31,866 bases of DNA, taken from OFTM291 sp041741375. GTDB taxonomy: Bacteria > Gemmatimonadota > Gemmatimonadetes > Gemmatimonadales > GWC2-71-9. The position numbers and the translations under genes are program-made. Shown piece by piece: positions 8,222 to 16,389 of the stretch. Position 1 is the stretch's first letter; every line of letters begins with the position of its first letter. Location of the stretch: the NCBI GenBank assembly GCA_041741375.1, contig JBGSKF010000209.1, forward strand, positions 1-31,866. The letters are read 5' to 3'. The notes beneath the pieces are model-generated. The model saw only the letters and a program-made list of their open reading frames with translations, searched no databases and had not been told where the DNA came from.

Positions 8222-8512
8222 ATGGCGACGATCACGGTGCGCAACCTCCCCGACGAAGTCCACGCGGCGCTGCGCGTGCGCGCGGCGCGGAACGGTCGGA
8301 GCATGGAGGCGGAGGTGCGGGAGATTCTGGCGGGGATGGCCACGCAAGGCACGGGAACGCTCACACCGGCTGAGCTGCAGGCCCGCGCCGCCAAACGATA
8401 TCGCCACATCCCGCCCGGTGTTTCCGCTGTTGATGAGCTCATCGCCGAGCGGCGGCGGGAGTTCCTGAAAGAAGAGGAAGAGTATCTGCTCCGGAAGCGA
8501 AGCCCGCCATGA
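8222..8512 (+). CDS. Antitoxin, FitA-like ribbon-helix-helix family
   Basis: This 96-residue protein begins with the signature of FitA/VapB-type antitoxins: MATITVRNLPDEVHAALRVR, then AARNGRSMEAEVREIL. This forms the ribbon-helix-helix DNA-binding domain at residues 1-45. The C-terminal part (about 50-96) is charged, as expected for the segment that wraps and inhibits the toxin. An in-frame ATG at 8177 is rejected because it lies upstream of the -35 box and the family starts at the chosen ATG. The gene overlaps the toxin gene by ATGA (8509-8512). The antitoxin and the antitoxin-toxin complex usually repress their own promoter, and inverted repeats at the promoter agree with that. Confidence 0.9.
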   Translation: MATITVRNLPDEVHAALRVRAARNGRSMEAEVREILAGMATQGTGTLTPAELQARAAKRYRHIPPGVSAVDELIAERRREFLKEEEEYLLRKRSPP

Positions 8513-8886
8513 TCGCTCTCGATGCGTCGGCTCTGTTGGCCTTCCTGCGTCGGGAACCCGGGCAGGCGCGCGTCGCGGCAGCGCTCTCTGACGGCCTCCT
8601 CTCAACAGTCAATCTGATCGAGGTCCTGAGCGTGGAAGCCCGCGAGGGAGTGGACCCGAAGCTGTTGCTCGCGGACCTCCTGGAAACGTCGCTGACTTTC
8701 ACGTCGCTATCCGTCCAGGAGGCCCTGCTGGCAGCCGAGCTTTTTGAACCGACCCGGCCCTTCGGCCTCTCCCTCGGCGACCGCGCCTGCCTGGCTACCG
8801 CCATCACCCGCGGTATCCCCGTCCTCACCGCCGATCAGGCGTGGAAAGAGTTGGATGTGGGGGTGGAGGTGGAGATGGTGAGGTAA
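8509..8886 (+). CDS. VapC-type PIN-domain ribonuclease toxin
   Basis: This 125-residue protein is a single PIN domain, the usual length for VapC. The acidic metal-binding residues are visible: D5 (in IALDASALLAFL), E38 (in VNLIEV), D91 (in LSLGDRACLATA) and D109 (in VLTADQAW). VapC toxins are Mg-dependent endoribonucleases that cut tRNA or rRNA and are neutralised by the co-encoded antitoxin. The start overlaps the antitoxin stop, so translation is coupled. The target RNA cannot be inferred. Confidence 0.92.
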   Translation: MIALDASALLAFLRREPGQARVAAALSDGLLSTVNLIEVLSVEAREGVDPKLLLADLLETSLTFTSLSVQEALLAAELFEPTRPFGLSLGDRACLATAITRGIPVLTADQAWKELDVGVEVEMVR

Positions 8887-9001
8887 GCAGTGTCAGGGCG
8901 CACCCGCTGCGCCCCAGGGGCGACGCATGCGTCGCCCTTGAACGTCACCCCGGCGGACGCCGGGATCCATTGCGCAGGGCGGTCCACGGACCGCCCCTAC
9001 A
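8887..9001. repeat. Palindrome cluster between convergent vapC-like and M14 genes
   Basis: The convergent gap holds a palindrome with arms GGGCGCA/TGCGCCC (8896-8914), a perfect 20-bp palindrome GGGCGACGCATGCGTCGCCC (8918-8937), a GTCACCCCGGCGGACGCCGG element (8944-8963, running on to TCCATTG) and another GGGCGGTCCACGGACCGCCC (8977-8996). The last one is followed by CCTACATTA, whose TTA is the complement of the M14 stop codon. The stem-loops could terminate transcription from both sides, but there is no T-run. Confidence 0.8.
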
Positions 9002-11944
9002 TTACATCCCGCTATCGTCCGCGGTGGGGGCCCCCTTCGCCTTCCCGGCATCGAGGTCGTTCCAGTTCAGGATCGTGTTGAAGCCGAGGAAGAACGTCCC
9101 CTGGGTCTGCCACCGCCAGAACGGCCGGATGGCGAACATCACCACGTGACCCTTCCCCATCGGGGCATCCACCACCTGGGCCTTGTTGGCGAGCGCCTCG
9201 CCGCCGGCCAGGGTGCCCGACAGTAACATCTGGTCGGCACTGGCCGGGAACTGCATGATGACCCGGGGCCGAGCAGCATCGAGATTCAGCCCGAACTGCC
9301 GCGCCAGACGCCGGAAGTTGGCCGCGTCGGTGTCGTCACCGCCGCCTGCTCCCTGGCCGCGACGGGGCCGGGAGTTGCTGTCGGCCTCCCACGGGCTGAG
9401 CTGCAGGCGGGATGCCATCGGGGTGATGTTCTGGCTCCGCGACGACGTGGCGCCGCCGAACCCGCCGAACCCGCCAACCCCGCCGACGTTGAGCACCGGT
9501 CCCTGGTTGAAATACACCGGCAGTTGTCGCCCCGCGTACCCGTAGGCGATGGGACTCGCGGCATCGGCGATCATGCCCCGGATGATGGAACCCCGCACGA
9601 AGAGATCGTCCGGCTCCTCCACCGTCACGCCGCTGGTGAGGCCGTAGGCCGGGAAGATGTTGGTGGTGGCACCCTCGACCAGCAAGGTTCCCCCCTCCTC
9701 CACGAACCGGGCCAGCTCGGCCAGGCCTTCGATCCCCATGCCACCCCGGATGTCCTCGCTCTCGTCGAGGGCGCCGAGGTGCGGGGTCTTGTCGGTCTTG
9801 CGGTACGGCAGCGGCACGTCGTCGGTCTTCGCGATGCCGTTCACCTGGGCGGTGGCGCTCCCCCCGACATGGGGATAGATGATCACGTCATACTTGGCCC
9901 GGAGGTTCCCCTCCGCGAGCTTCTGGTCGGCAAAGTAGGTGTAGGGCACTCCGTAGGTGTCGAGCGCCGCCCGCACCCACCCTTCGTCCTGGGTCCGCTG
10001 CCAGCTGTGGACGTACCCGATGCGCGGGAGATCGAGCTCATGCGTCCGCACGGACGGTGCGTCGGCCACGGCCCGGCCCGTGAGGCCAAGCTCGGTGAGG
10101 GTCGGCGCCAGGGCGGCACGATCGGCGTCGGGGATGATGAAGGTCCCGGCCCGGTAGCTCTTCCCGTCGAGGGTGAAATCCTCCTCGGCGGCGAGCATCC
10201 TCACGCCCGCGTGGCGATACCGAAACGCCATCAGGTTGTTGTCGGTCGTGTGCTCCACCACCACCACGTTGCCGGTGCCGCTCAAGCCGCCCGTCGCTCG
10301 CGCATCGGTGGTCAGTGCCGCCAGCCGCTGCGACAGGACCGCCTTGTCGGTCACCGGGGTGACGGTGACGTTCCGCATCAGCTGGAAGGTCCACCCCGTG
10401 TCGTCATAGGGGCGCGGGTTGCTGGGCGAGAAGTTCTGGAGCGAGAAGTACATGTCGGCCATGGTACGATAGGGCTGGTCGGCGCGGATTACCCAGTCCC
10501 CGGCCTTCACCTGCACCGTGCCGGCCCGGAAGTCGGCCTGGGCCACATGGATCTCCAGTCCCTGCCTCCGCAGCTCGTTCACGGCGTCGGCGGCGTCGGC
10601 CTGGCGCCGCTGTCCGGCGGGAATCACCCAGGCGTGGATCGGACCGTTCCGACCCTTCTCCACCGAGCGCTTGTTCTTGATCCAGTAGTTCTCCAGATAC
10701 GTCTCCCCGTTCTTCGCCACGTGATTGAGGGCGATCAACAGGGCCGACTGCTGGATGTTGGTGTTGTTCCGCGGGCCCCAGGCGATGGACGAGAGCGGCG
10801 GGTTGCCCCGGAACCACTCCCGGCTCGTGGTGGTGGCGCCGGCCCGCACGGTGGTGGTGTCGGGTCCGTAGCTCTGCACCTCGTAGAACCGCCCCACCGC
10901 ATTGTGGGTATGGGCGATGAAGAACATGTAGTTGGGTGTCCAGCCGTCGTAGAACCCGTAGGTCCACACCCCGGGGACCCCGCGCTTGGTCATCTCCATC
11001 ACTTCGGTCTTGGCGAGGAGCCACCACTCGTCGATCGTGATCGGATCGATCGCCTCATTGTAGGGACCGGTGCCGGTCGAGGCATAGAGGTAGGTGGCCG
11101 CCTCGTGCAGATCGTGCATGATGGTCGGCTTCCACTCGTTGTAGAAGCGGGTGACGTTCCGGGTCAGGGCCAGGAACTGCCCCATCCCGTCCCGGTTGTT
11201 GTCGTGGGCCACATACTTGCCCCAGTACATCAGGGGGAGCCGGGACGATCCCTCGGGCCGGCTCTTGTTGAAATAGTAGGTGTCGACCTGCTTTTCCCGG
11301 CCATCCACCTCGATGACGGGGGTGATGAAGGTGATGACGCCGTTCCGGATCGACTGGATGAACGGAGTTTCCTCCACCGCCAGGCGGTAGGCCAGCTCCA
11401 TGAGCATCTCGGGTCCGCCCGTTTCCGGCGAATGCATCCCGCTGGTGACCCAGTAGATCGGCTTCGCCTCGCCGATCAGTCGCCGCGCCTCGGCCTCGGT
11501 GGTTTTCCGCGGATCGGTCAGGGCCCCGATCATCCCCTTGTACCGGTCGAGCTGGCGGATCGTCTCCTCGTCGGCCACGGCGAGCACCACCATGTCCCGC
11601 CCTTCTTCGGTTTTCCCGATGGTCCAGACCTTCACCCGGTCCGAGGCCGCATCCAGCGCCTCGTAATACCGCTGGATGTCCTTCGCGTAGGTCAGCTCTC
11701 CCGGGGTTCCCACGATCCGTCCCAGGAACTTGAGGGGCGTCGGCACCGTGGCCGACGCCGGGAGATGATCCACAAGTTCGGTCGTGATGCGGTCATCCCG
11801 AAGGTATTCCTTGATCTTCCGGGTGTATTCCTCGTCGTTCCGTTGGGTGGACTGGGCCGCCACCATCCCCGCGGAGGCCAGCAGGGTCAGGGTCAGCAGG
11901 GCGACGCGTGCCGGGCGAAGCGTCGACGCGATCGTGCGGAACAT
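9002..11944 (-). CDS. Secreted M14-family zinc carboxypeptidase-like protein
   Basis: This 980-residue protein has a signal peptide (hydrophobic residues about 14-30, ending MVAAQ) and then an M14-like metallopeptidase domain. The zinc motif HxxE appears as H171-S-P-E174. N250-R251 in AHDNNRDG matches the substrate-binding Asn-Arg of the family. The third zinc histidine is probably H277 in IMHDLHEAA. A conserved-looking FYEVQSYG lies further on and may carry the catalytic Glu. The long C-terminal half (about 450-980) includes a possible ThuA/GATase-like fold (VIIYPHVGG, then FVEEGGTLLVEGA) and a Gly-rich linker. It probably degrades peptides in the periplasm or outside the cell. The start has AGGAGA 6 nt upstream. 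A weak promoter (TTGCGC, 17 nt, TACTCT, complementary to 11990-12018) lies upstream. Confidence 0.88.
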   Translation of the reverse strand: MFRTIASTLRPARVALLTLTLLASAGMVAAQSTQRNDEEYTRKIKEYLRDDRITTELVDHLPASATVPTPLKFLGRIVGTPGELTYAKDIQRYYEALDAASDRVKVWTIGKTEEGRDMVVLAVADEETIRQLDRYKGMIGALTDPRKTTEAEARRLIGEAKPIYWVTSGMHSPETGGPEMLMELAYRLAVEETPFIQSIRNGVITFITPVIEVDGREKQVDTYYFNKSRPEGSSRLPLMYWGKYVAHDNNRDGMGQFLALTRNVTRFYNEWKPTIMHDLHEAATYLYASTGTGPYNEAIDPITIDEWWLLAKTEVMEMTKRGVPGVWTYGFYDGWTPNYMFFIAHTHNAVGRFYEVQSYGPDTTTVRAGATTTSREWFRGNPPLSSIAWGPRNNTNIQQSALLIALNHVAKNGETYLENYWIKNKRSVEKGRNGPIHAWVIPAGQRRQADAADAVNELRRQGLEIHVAQADFRAGTVQVKAGDWVIRADQPYRTMADMYFSLQNFSPSNPRPYDDTGWTFQLMRNVTVTPVTDKAVLSQRLAALTTDARATGGLSGTGNVVVVEHTTDNNLMAFRYRHAGVRMLAAEEDFTLDGKSYRAGTFIIPDADRAALAPTLTELGLTGRAVADAPSVRTHELDLPRIGYVHSWQRTQDEGWVRAALDTYGVPYTYFADQKLAEGNLRAKYDVIIYPHVGGSATAQVNGIAKTDDVPLPYRKTDKTPHLGALDESEDIRGGMGIEGLAELARFVEEGGTLLVEGATTNIFPAYGLTSGVTVEEPDDLFVRGSIIRGMIADAASPIAYGYAGRQLPVYFNQGPVLNVGGVGGFGGFGGATSSRSQNITPMASRLQLSPWEADSNSRPRRGQGAGGGDDTDAANFRRLARQFGLNLDAARPRVIMQFPASADQMLLSGTLAGGEALANKAQVVDAPMGKGHVVMFAIRPFWRWQTQGTFFLGFNTILNWNDLDAGKAKGAPTADDSGM

Positions 11945-12114
11945 GGGTTCTCCTGAGTAAAGAGGCGGACAGGGGGCCGGGGATCTCGGAGAGTACCGGT
12001 CACCGTGAATACGCGCAACACCACGGCCGCGTTGCGCGCAGTGGCGTCCGACCGGGTCGGGGGTATCTTCCGGAGGACACCCGCGCGATCCATTCGTCCG
12101 AGAGCAGGCCGACC

Positions 12115-12663
12115 ATGCCCCCCGACTCCATCTTCCGCAATCCCTCCGCCGGCGCGGCCGGGCGCCGGTCGGGCTACGTGACCGCCGTGCTCGCCCTGGT
12201 CGAGGGCCACGATCCGGTGGCGGTCCTCCGCGAAACGCCGGGAGTGCTCGAGGAGGTCGTGGCCACCATGGAACCGGACGCCTTGGGCGTGCGGGAGGGA
12301 GAGAACAAGTGGTCGGTCGCGATCGTCCTGCAGCACCTCGCCGACTCCGAGCTGGTCTGGGGATGGCGCCTCCGCATGGTGCTCGCCGAGGACCGGCCTC
12401 CGCTCACGGGATACGACCAGGACCGGTGGGTCGATCGGCTGCACTACGCCAAGTGCGATCCCGCGGACGCGTTGCAGATGTTCAGCGTCCTGCGCCGGTC
12501 GCACCTCTGTCTCCTCGACAACATCAGCCCCGAGGACCGTCAGCGGGTGGGGGTGCATGCCGAACGGGGCGAGGAGTCGGTGGAGCACATGATCCGGCTC
12601 TACGCGGGGCACGACCTGGTGCATCGTCGCCAGGTCGACCGGATCCGGCGCGCGGTGTCCTGA
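12115..12663 (+). CDS. DinB-family protein
   Basis: This 182-residue protein shows the DinB/YfiT four-helix-bundle pattern. ENKWSVAIVLQHLADSE provides the first metal-binding histidine, and RLYAGHDLVHRRQVDRIR near the C-terminus provides the H-x3-H pair. DinB-like proteins are metal-dependent and often act in thiol transfer or detoxification, but the substrate here is unknown. The ATG at 12115 precedes the first plausible helix. The frame is open further upstream, but that part is not conserved-looking. A GGTATCTT at 12062-12069 could be a -10 region. The neighbours give no pathway context. Confidence 0.8.
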   Translation: MPPDSIFRNPSAGAAGRRSGYVTAVLALVEGHDPVAVLRETPGVLEEVVATMEPDALGVREGENKWSVAIVLQHLADSELVWGWRLRMVLAEDRPPLTGYDQDRWVDRLHYAKCDPADALQMFSVLRRSHLCLLDNISPEDRQRVGVHAERGEESVEHMIRLYAGHDLVHRRQVDRIRRAVS

Positions 12664-13045
12664 CCGGAACCGGGCGGTTCGCCCTCCTACCCGGGGTCAT
12701 CCCGAGGAGGCGAAGTGTTGTCATCGCGAGGGCCCGGAGGGCCCGTGGCGATCCCGTGAGCGTGAGGCGGCGTGGTCCATGATCGCTGGCCTTCCTGCCT
12801 GAGCCACCGCCGGGTTCCGGCAGGATGGCCGACTCGATGCCGAGCGGAGCCATCATGGGCTCACGGGATTGCCACGTCGGCTTCGCCTCCTCGCAATGAC
12901 GGATCCCCCACTCCCTCGCGATGACAGCATTCACGCCCTCGCAATGACAGATCCTCCATGCCTGGCGATGTGACGGCATCCCCTGCCGCTTGCATCCACA
13001 CCCGCTCCCGCAGACCTTTCCCGGATCACCCTGCGGAGTTCACCC
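12664..13045. repeat. Gene-free stretch with a 204-bp inverted repeat and tandem CTCGCAATGAC copies
   Basis: No gene is visible here. From 12697 to 12900 the two halves are imperfect inverted copies. Matching pairs are GTCATCCCGAGGAGGCGAAG (12697-12716) with the complement at about 12879-12900, CCCGTGAGC (12753-12761) with GCTCACGGG, CCATGAT with ATCATGG, and GGCCTTCCTGCC with GGCAGGATGGCC. The loop is at about 12801-12818. The outer arms belong to a dispersed repeat also found at 15330, 17184, 17255 and 23391. After it, at about 12911-12975, follow three degenerate copies of CTCGCAATGACAG-like sequence. Confidence 0.8.
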
Positions 13046-13501
13046 ATGCGCAAACCCCTCCAGACCTACACCCACGGGGCCCTGAACGTCACCTTCGACC
13101 CCAACGTCTGCCTCCACTCCGGCGTCTGCCTCCACGCTCTTCCTCGCGTGTTCGACATCAAGCAGAAGCGCTGGATCCAGCTGGAACACGAGCCCGCCAA
13201 CCTCGTCGCCGATGTGGTGTCCCGCTGTCCCTCGGGAGCCCTGCAGTACGAGATGGCCGATGCACCTGCCGCCCCGGAACCGCCGCCGACCACCGCGACG
13301 CCGGTCCTGATTGAGCTCCTCGCCGACGGCCCGGTGCGGGTCGAAGGCCCGATGCGGATTACCCTGGAGACGGGTGAGATCGTCGAGAAGCCGGGCCGGG
13401 TCCATCTCTGCCGGTGCGGCGCGAGCCAGAAGAAGCCGTTCTGCGATGGAAGCCACAAGCAGACCGGATTCAAGTCCACCGTCACCCTTCCCGCGGGCTG
13501 A
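13046..13501 (+). CDS. Fused ferredoxin-like (Fer4_19) and CDGSH iron-sulfur protein
   Basis: This 151-residue protein has two iron-sulfur modules. The N-terminal part (about 1-70) looks like the divergent ferredoxin family Fer4_19: C22-x2-H-x2-C28, then VFD and RCPSGAL with C61. The C-terminal part (about 86-150) is a CDGSH domain with the complete 3-Cys/1-His ligand set: C122-x-C124-x2-S-x3-P-x-C133-D-G-S-H137. A Pro/Ala-rich linker (about 72-86) joins them. CDGSH domains hold a redox-active, labile 2Fe-2S cluster, so an electron transfer or cluster transfer role in the cytosol is likely. The partner is unknown. The decayed kinase gene begins 12 nt downstream. Confidence 0.9.
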   Translation: MRKPLQTYTHGALNVTFDPNVCLHSGVCLHALPRVFDIKQKRWIQLEHEPANLVADVVSRCPSGALQYEMADAPAAPEPPPTTATPVLIELLADGPVRVEGPMRITLETGEIVEKPGRVHLCRCGASQKKPFCDGSHKQTGFKSTVTLPAG

Positions 13502-13513
13502 CCGGTTTCCTGG

Positions 13514-15405
13514 ATGCCGGCCGGTGCGTCCCTCGAGTTTGCCGATCTCCAGGAGGCCCTGGCGGGACACTACTCCCTCGACCGCGAGATCGGCCGCGGA
13601 GGTATGGGGCCCGGATCCCCGAGGCCCGCGCCCGGTTCCTGCAAGAGGCCCGGACCGCTGCCCGCCTCTCCCATCCCCACATCGTGCCGGTGCATGCAGT
13701 CGAGGAGGCGGGCTCGTTCGTCTTCATGGTGATGACCTTCGTGGACGGGGAATCGCTGACCGAGCGGATCGCGCGCACCGGACCGCTCTCGCCGAGGGAT
13801 GCCACCCGGCTGATCCGTGAGGTGGCGTGGGCCCTGGCGCACGCCCACGCCCAGGGAGTGGTCCATCGCGACGTCAAAGCCAACAACATCCTGCTGGAGA
13901 CGGGGGCGGGAAGCGGCCGGGCCCTCGTGTCCGATTTCGGCATTGCCACCTCGCTGGCCGATGGCGACGGGATCGAGGTCACCGGCACCCCCGCCTACAT
14001 GAGCCCGGAACAGGCCACCGGTTCCCCGCTCGACGGCCGAAGCGATCTCTACAGTCTCGGCGTGGTCGGTTTTCTGGCCCTGGCCGGTTCCCTGCCCTTC
14101 GATGGGCCCACTGCGGCCGACACCCTGGCACTGCACCTGCGCGCCCCGGTCCGCGGCTTCACCCCAAGGCCCCGGGCGCTCCGGCCCGGCTCTGCGCCCT
14201 GGTGGAACGGTGCCTGGCCAAGGCTCCTGAGTCCCGTCCCCAATCGGCGCAATCGTTGGCCGATGCCCTGGAGACCGCTCTGGAAGCTCGGCGGGAGCTC
14301 CCCGTGGCGGTGCGGCACTTCGTGGAGCAGAGCAGGAGCGGCAGTCATGGTGCCCGGCTACTGATCCTGCTCTGGCTCCTGGGCCCCATTGTTCTCTTGC
14401 CGGTGGCGGTCGGATCGGCACTCGGTCCGCTGCCCGGAATCGGCGTGGCACTCGCGATCCTTCTGGCTCCCCTGGGTCTCGCGGTCGCCCGATGCCGACG
14501 AGTGCTGCGCGCCGGGTTCGGACATGCCGACATTGTCCGGGGATTCGAACGGGATATCAAAGCCCGGCACGACGAGCTCGCCTTCCTCTACGGTGCCAAC
14601 CACCTCAAGCAAACGAAGCGGCTCCGTCCGCTCGGCTACGCCCTCCTCGGCGCCACCCTCGGACTGGCCATTGCAGCGGCGACCAGCTTCATCGCCCTCG
14701 GAACCGGAGTGGCCAGCGGCGGAGCGACCCTGCTGGGGGCCGCCGGCATCCTCACGTTGGTCCAGGCGGACAAGCGCTCTGACATTCCGCACAAGCGGCG
14801 CTGGAAGTTCTGGAAGGGACGGATCGGGTCGTGGCTCTTTCGGCTTGCCGGGTTCCGGCTGGCACAGCCCTCGCCTGCGGTCGCCTTCACCCACCGTCCC
14901 ACCGAGATGGCGATCGGCCTGAGCGTGCTCGTACTCTATCAGGCCCTTTCCGCACCGTCCCGCGAGGCGCTCGGCGATTTGCCCGGGGTCGTGAAGGGAC
15001 TGGAGACGGAGGCGCGCCGGATGCGGGAGCGGGTCGAGGAGCTGGCCGCGATCCTCCAGGACGAACCCCACACCGACGATGCCGAACCCCGGCGTCAGCG
15101 CGACGCTGCAACCGCTCGGGTACAGAGCATTCATGACCAGGCACAGACCCGCCTCCGGGAGGCGGTGACCGCCCTTGGAGACGCTTCGCGTCGACCTCCT
15201 CCGGTTGCTAGGTGGCTCCACCGACCTCGCCCGCGTCACCTCGTGGCTCGGTGCCGCCCGGGAGGTCGCCGCGGACCTGGAGCGCCTCCTGGAGGGGCAG
15301 GCCGAGGTCGAAGAGGTGACCCGCGACCCGTCATCTGGAGGAGGCGAAGAGATTGCTTCAGGCCCTTCGGGCCTTCGCAACAAGACCGACGTGGCGATCC
15401 GGTGA
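13514..15405 (+). pseudogene. Decayed serine/threonine protein kinase (three disruptions)
   Basis: Four pieces in different frames together resemble a bacterial Ser/Thr kinase with a membrane-associated C-terminus. Piece 1 (from ATG 13514) ends in the Gly-rich loop GRGGMG. Piece 2 (about 13607-14165) resumes at PEARARFLQEARTAARLSHPHI and contains the catalytic loop HRDVKANN, DFGIA and YMSPEQ. About 25 residues carrying the ATP-binding VAIK lysine are missing between pieces 1 and 2, with a frame change. Piece 3 (about 14165-15175) follows a frameshift near a CCCC run and encodes the kinase end plus at least three hydrophobic segments and a coiled-coil-like region. Piece 4 (15175-15405) follows another frameshift and ends in a dispersed repeat that supplies the stop. 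Piece boundaries are approximate. The frameshifts could be sequencing errors, but the missing lysine segment argues for real decay. Confidence 0.8.
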
Positions 15406-15407
15406 GC
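15330..15407. repeat. Dispersed GTCAT/GGAGGCGAAG repeat at the end of the kinase pseudogene
   Basis: It begins GTCAT, contains GGAGGCGAAG, then GGCCCTTCGGGCC and TTCGCAACA, and ends GTGGCGATCC-GTGAGCA. The same order of blocks occurs at 23391-23464 and in part at 12697-12761. It overlaps the last codons and the stop of the pseudogene. Confidence 0.75.
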
Positions 15408-15447
15408 ACGGTTCCAGAATCAGGTCGGCACGCCACTCCACTCCCGA

Positions 15448-15939
15448 GCATTACCCGGGCTCGATGGGTCGGGCTGTCAGCCCTTCGGGGTCGTCTACAC
15501 CTTCGATTCCCGGGGCGTTGCCCCGGGCTGGTATGCGCCGGGCCTTCAGCCCGGAGAAAGCATGGCGGGGTCCTCCGGTCCACCCGTCCCCGCGGTGCGA
15601 CCAGGCCTCAGACTGCCTGGTGGGGGACTGCCTAGTCGGGGAAGGATCCAGGGGGCAATGCATGCCCCCGGTCTCGCGTGATCTCTGGCGATCGGGTAAC
15701 CGGATTCCTGCAGGGCGGACCCCGGAAACGCGAGACGTGCGCCGAGGGTCCCGGCACCCAGGGCCGACGGCCCGCCCCATATCAGCCTGGAGCAACGCCC
15801 CAGGGGGTCATCAGGTGACGAACCTGCGAGAACCGGCCCGGCACCCAGGGCCGACGGCCCGTCCCATATCAGCCTGGGGCAACGCCCCAGGGGGCCATCA
15901 GGTGACGAACCCATCGGGCTGAAGGCCCGAGCCATCCTC
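15448..15939. repeat. Left palindrome-rich (REP/BIME-like) module flanking the transposase
   Basis: This gene-free block of about 490 bp starts GCATTACCCGGGCTCGATGG and is repeated in the same orientation at 16386-16890. It is built from GC-rich palindromes, for example CCCGGGGCGTTGCCCCGGG at 15509-15527 and CCGGGCCTTCAGCCCGG at about 15538-15554. Complementary-orientation versions (CCTGGGGCAACGCCCCAGG, GGGCTGAAGGCCC) lie near its right end. The unit 'CATATCAGCC-palindrome-CATCAGGTGACGAAC' occurs twice in tandem. This is the arrangement of bacterial interspersed mosaic elements built from REP sequences. Open frames within it are low-complexity artefacts of the repeats. Confidence 0.8.
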
Positions 15940-16389
15940 TCATCCCCACACGAAGCGTTCGTCGAAGGCCACCTCGTGTTTCCCCAGGAGCTCTCGATAC
16001 TCCTCCTCGAAGGTCCGAATCCGATGGTGCTCGTCCTGCCGCGCGATGTACCGACAGAGTCGTTCTCGCTCCGAGGCCCGCACGGAAAAGGCCCCGTACC
16101 CCCTCTGCCAGGCGAAGTCCGCCAACCCCGCCTCCTGTTTCAGCCACTTCGACGAGGACACCTTCAGGGTTTCGACCAGGCCAGCGACCGTCCGCGTGCG
16201 GGCCAGGTTGAGCGCCAGGTGGACGTGGTCCGATATCCCTCCCACCCGATAACACTCGCACCCGGCGGTGCGGGACACGACCGCCAGATACGCATGCAGC
16301 GCCGGCCGGACCGGCGGGGTCAGCACGGGGCGCCGATCTTTGGTGCTGAACACCACGTGGATGAGGACCTGGGAGAGGGATTGTGGCAT
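15940..16389 (-). mobile_element. IS200/IS605-like single-tyrosine (Y1, HUH) transposase, REP-associated type
   Basis: This is a complete 149-residue transposase. It begins MPQSLSQVLIHVVFSTKDRR, has the HUH motif as H55-V-H57 in SDHVHLAL, and the catalytic tyrosine as Y114 in LCRYIARQDEHH. It ends DERFVWG. Y1 transposases cut and join single-stranded DNA at hairpin ends without making target duplications. The frame is open further upstream into the palindromic module, but the family starts at the chosen ATG, which itself lies at the edge of that module. Flanking direct repeats rich in palindromes suggest a RAYT-like relationship, where the enzyme mobilises or maintains REP sequences. No accessory tnpB gene is present. 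Confidence 0.9.

Noticed and set aside
9524..11956. Long plus-strand open frame opposite the M14 gene
   Set aside because: Its composition is that of an antisense shadow, and the minus strand has a signal peptide and M14 catalytic motifs.
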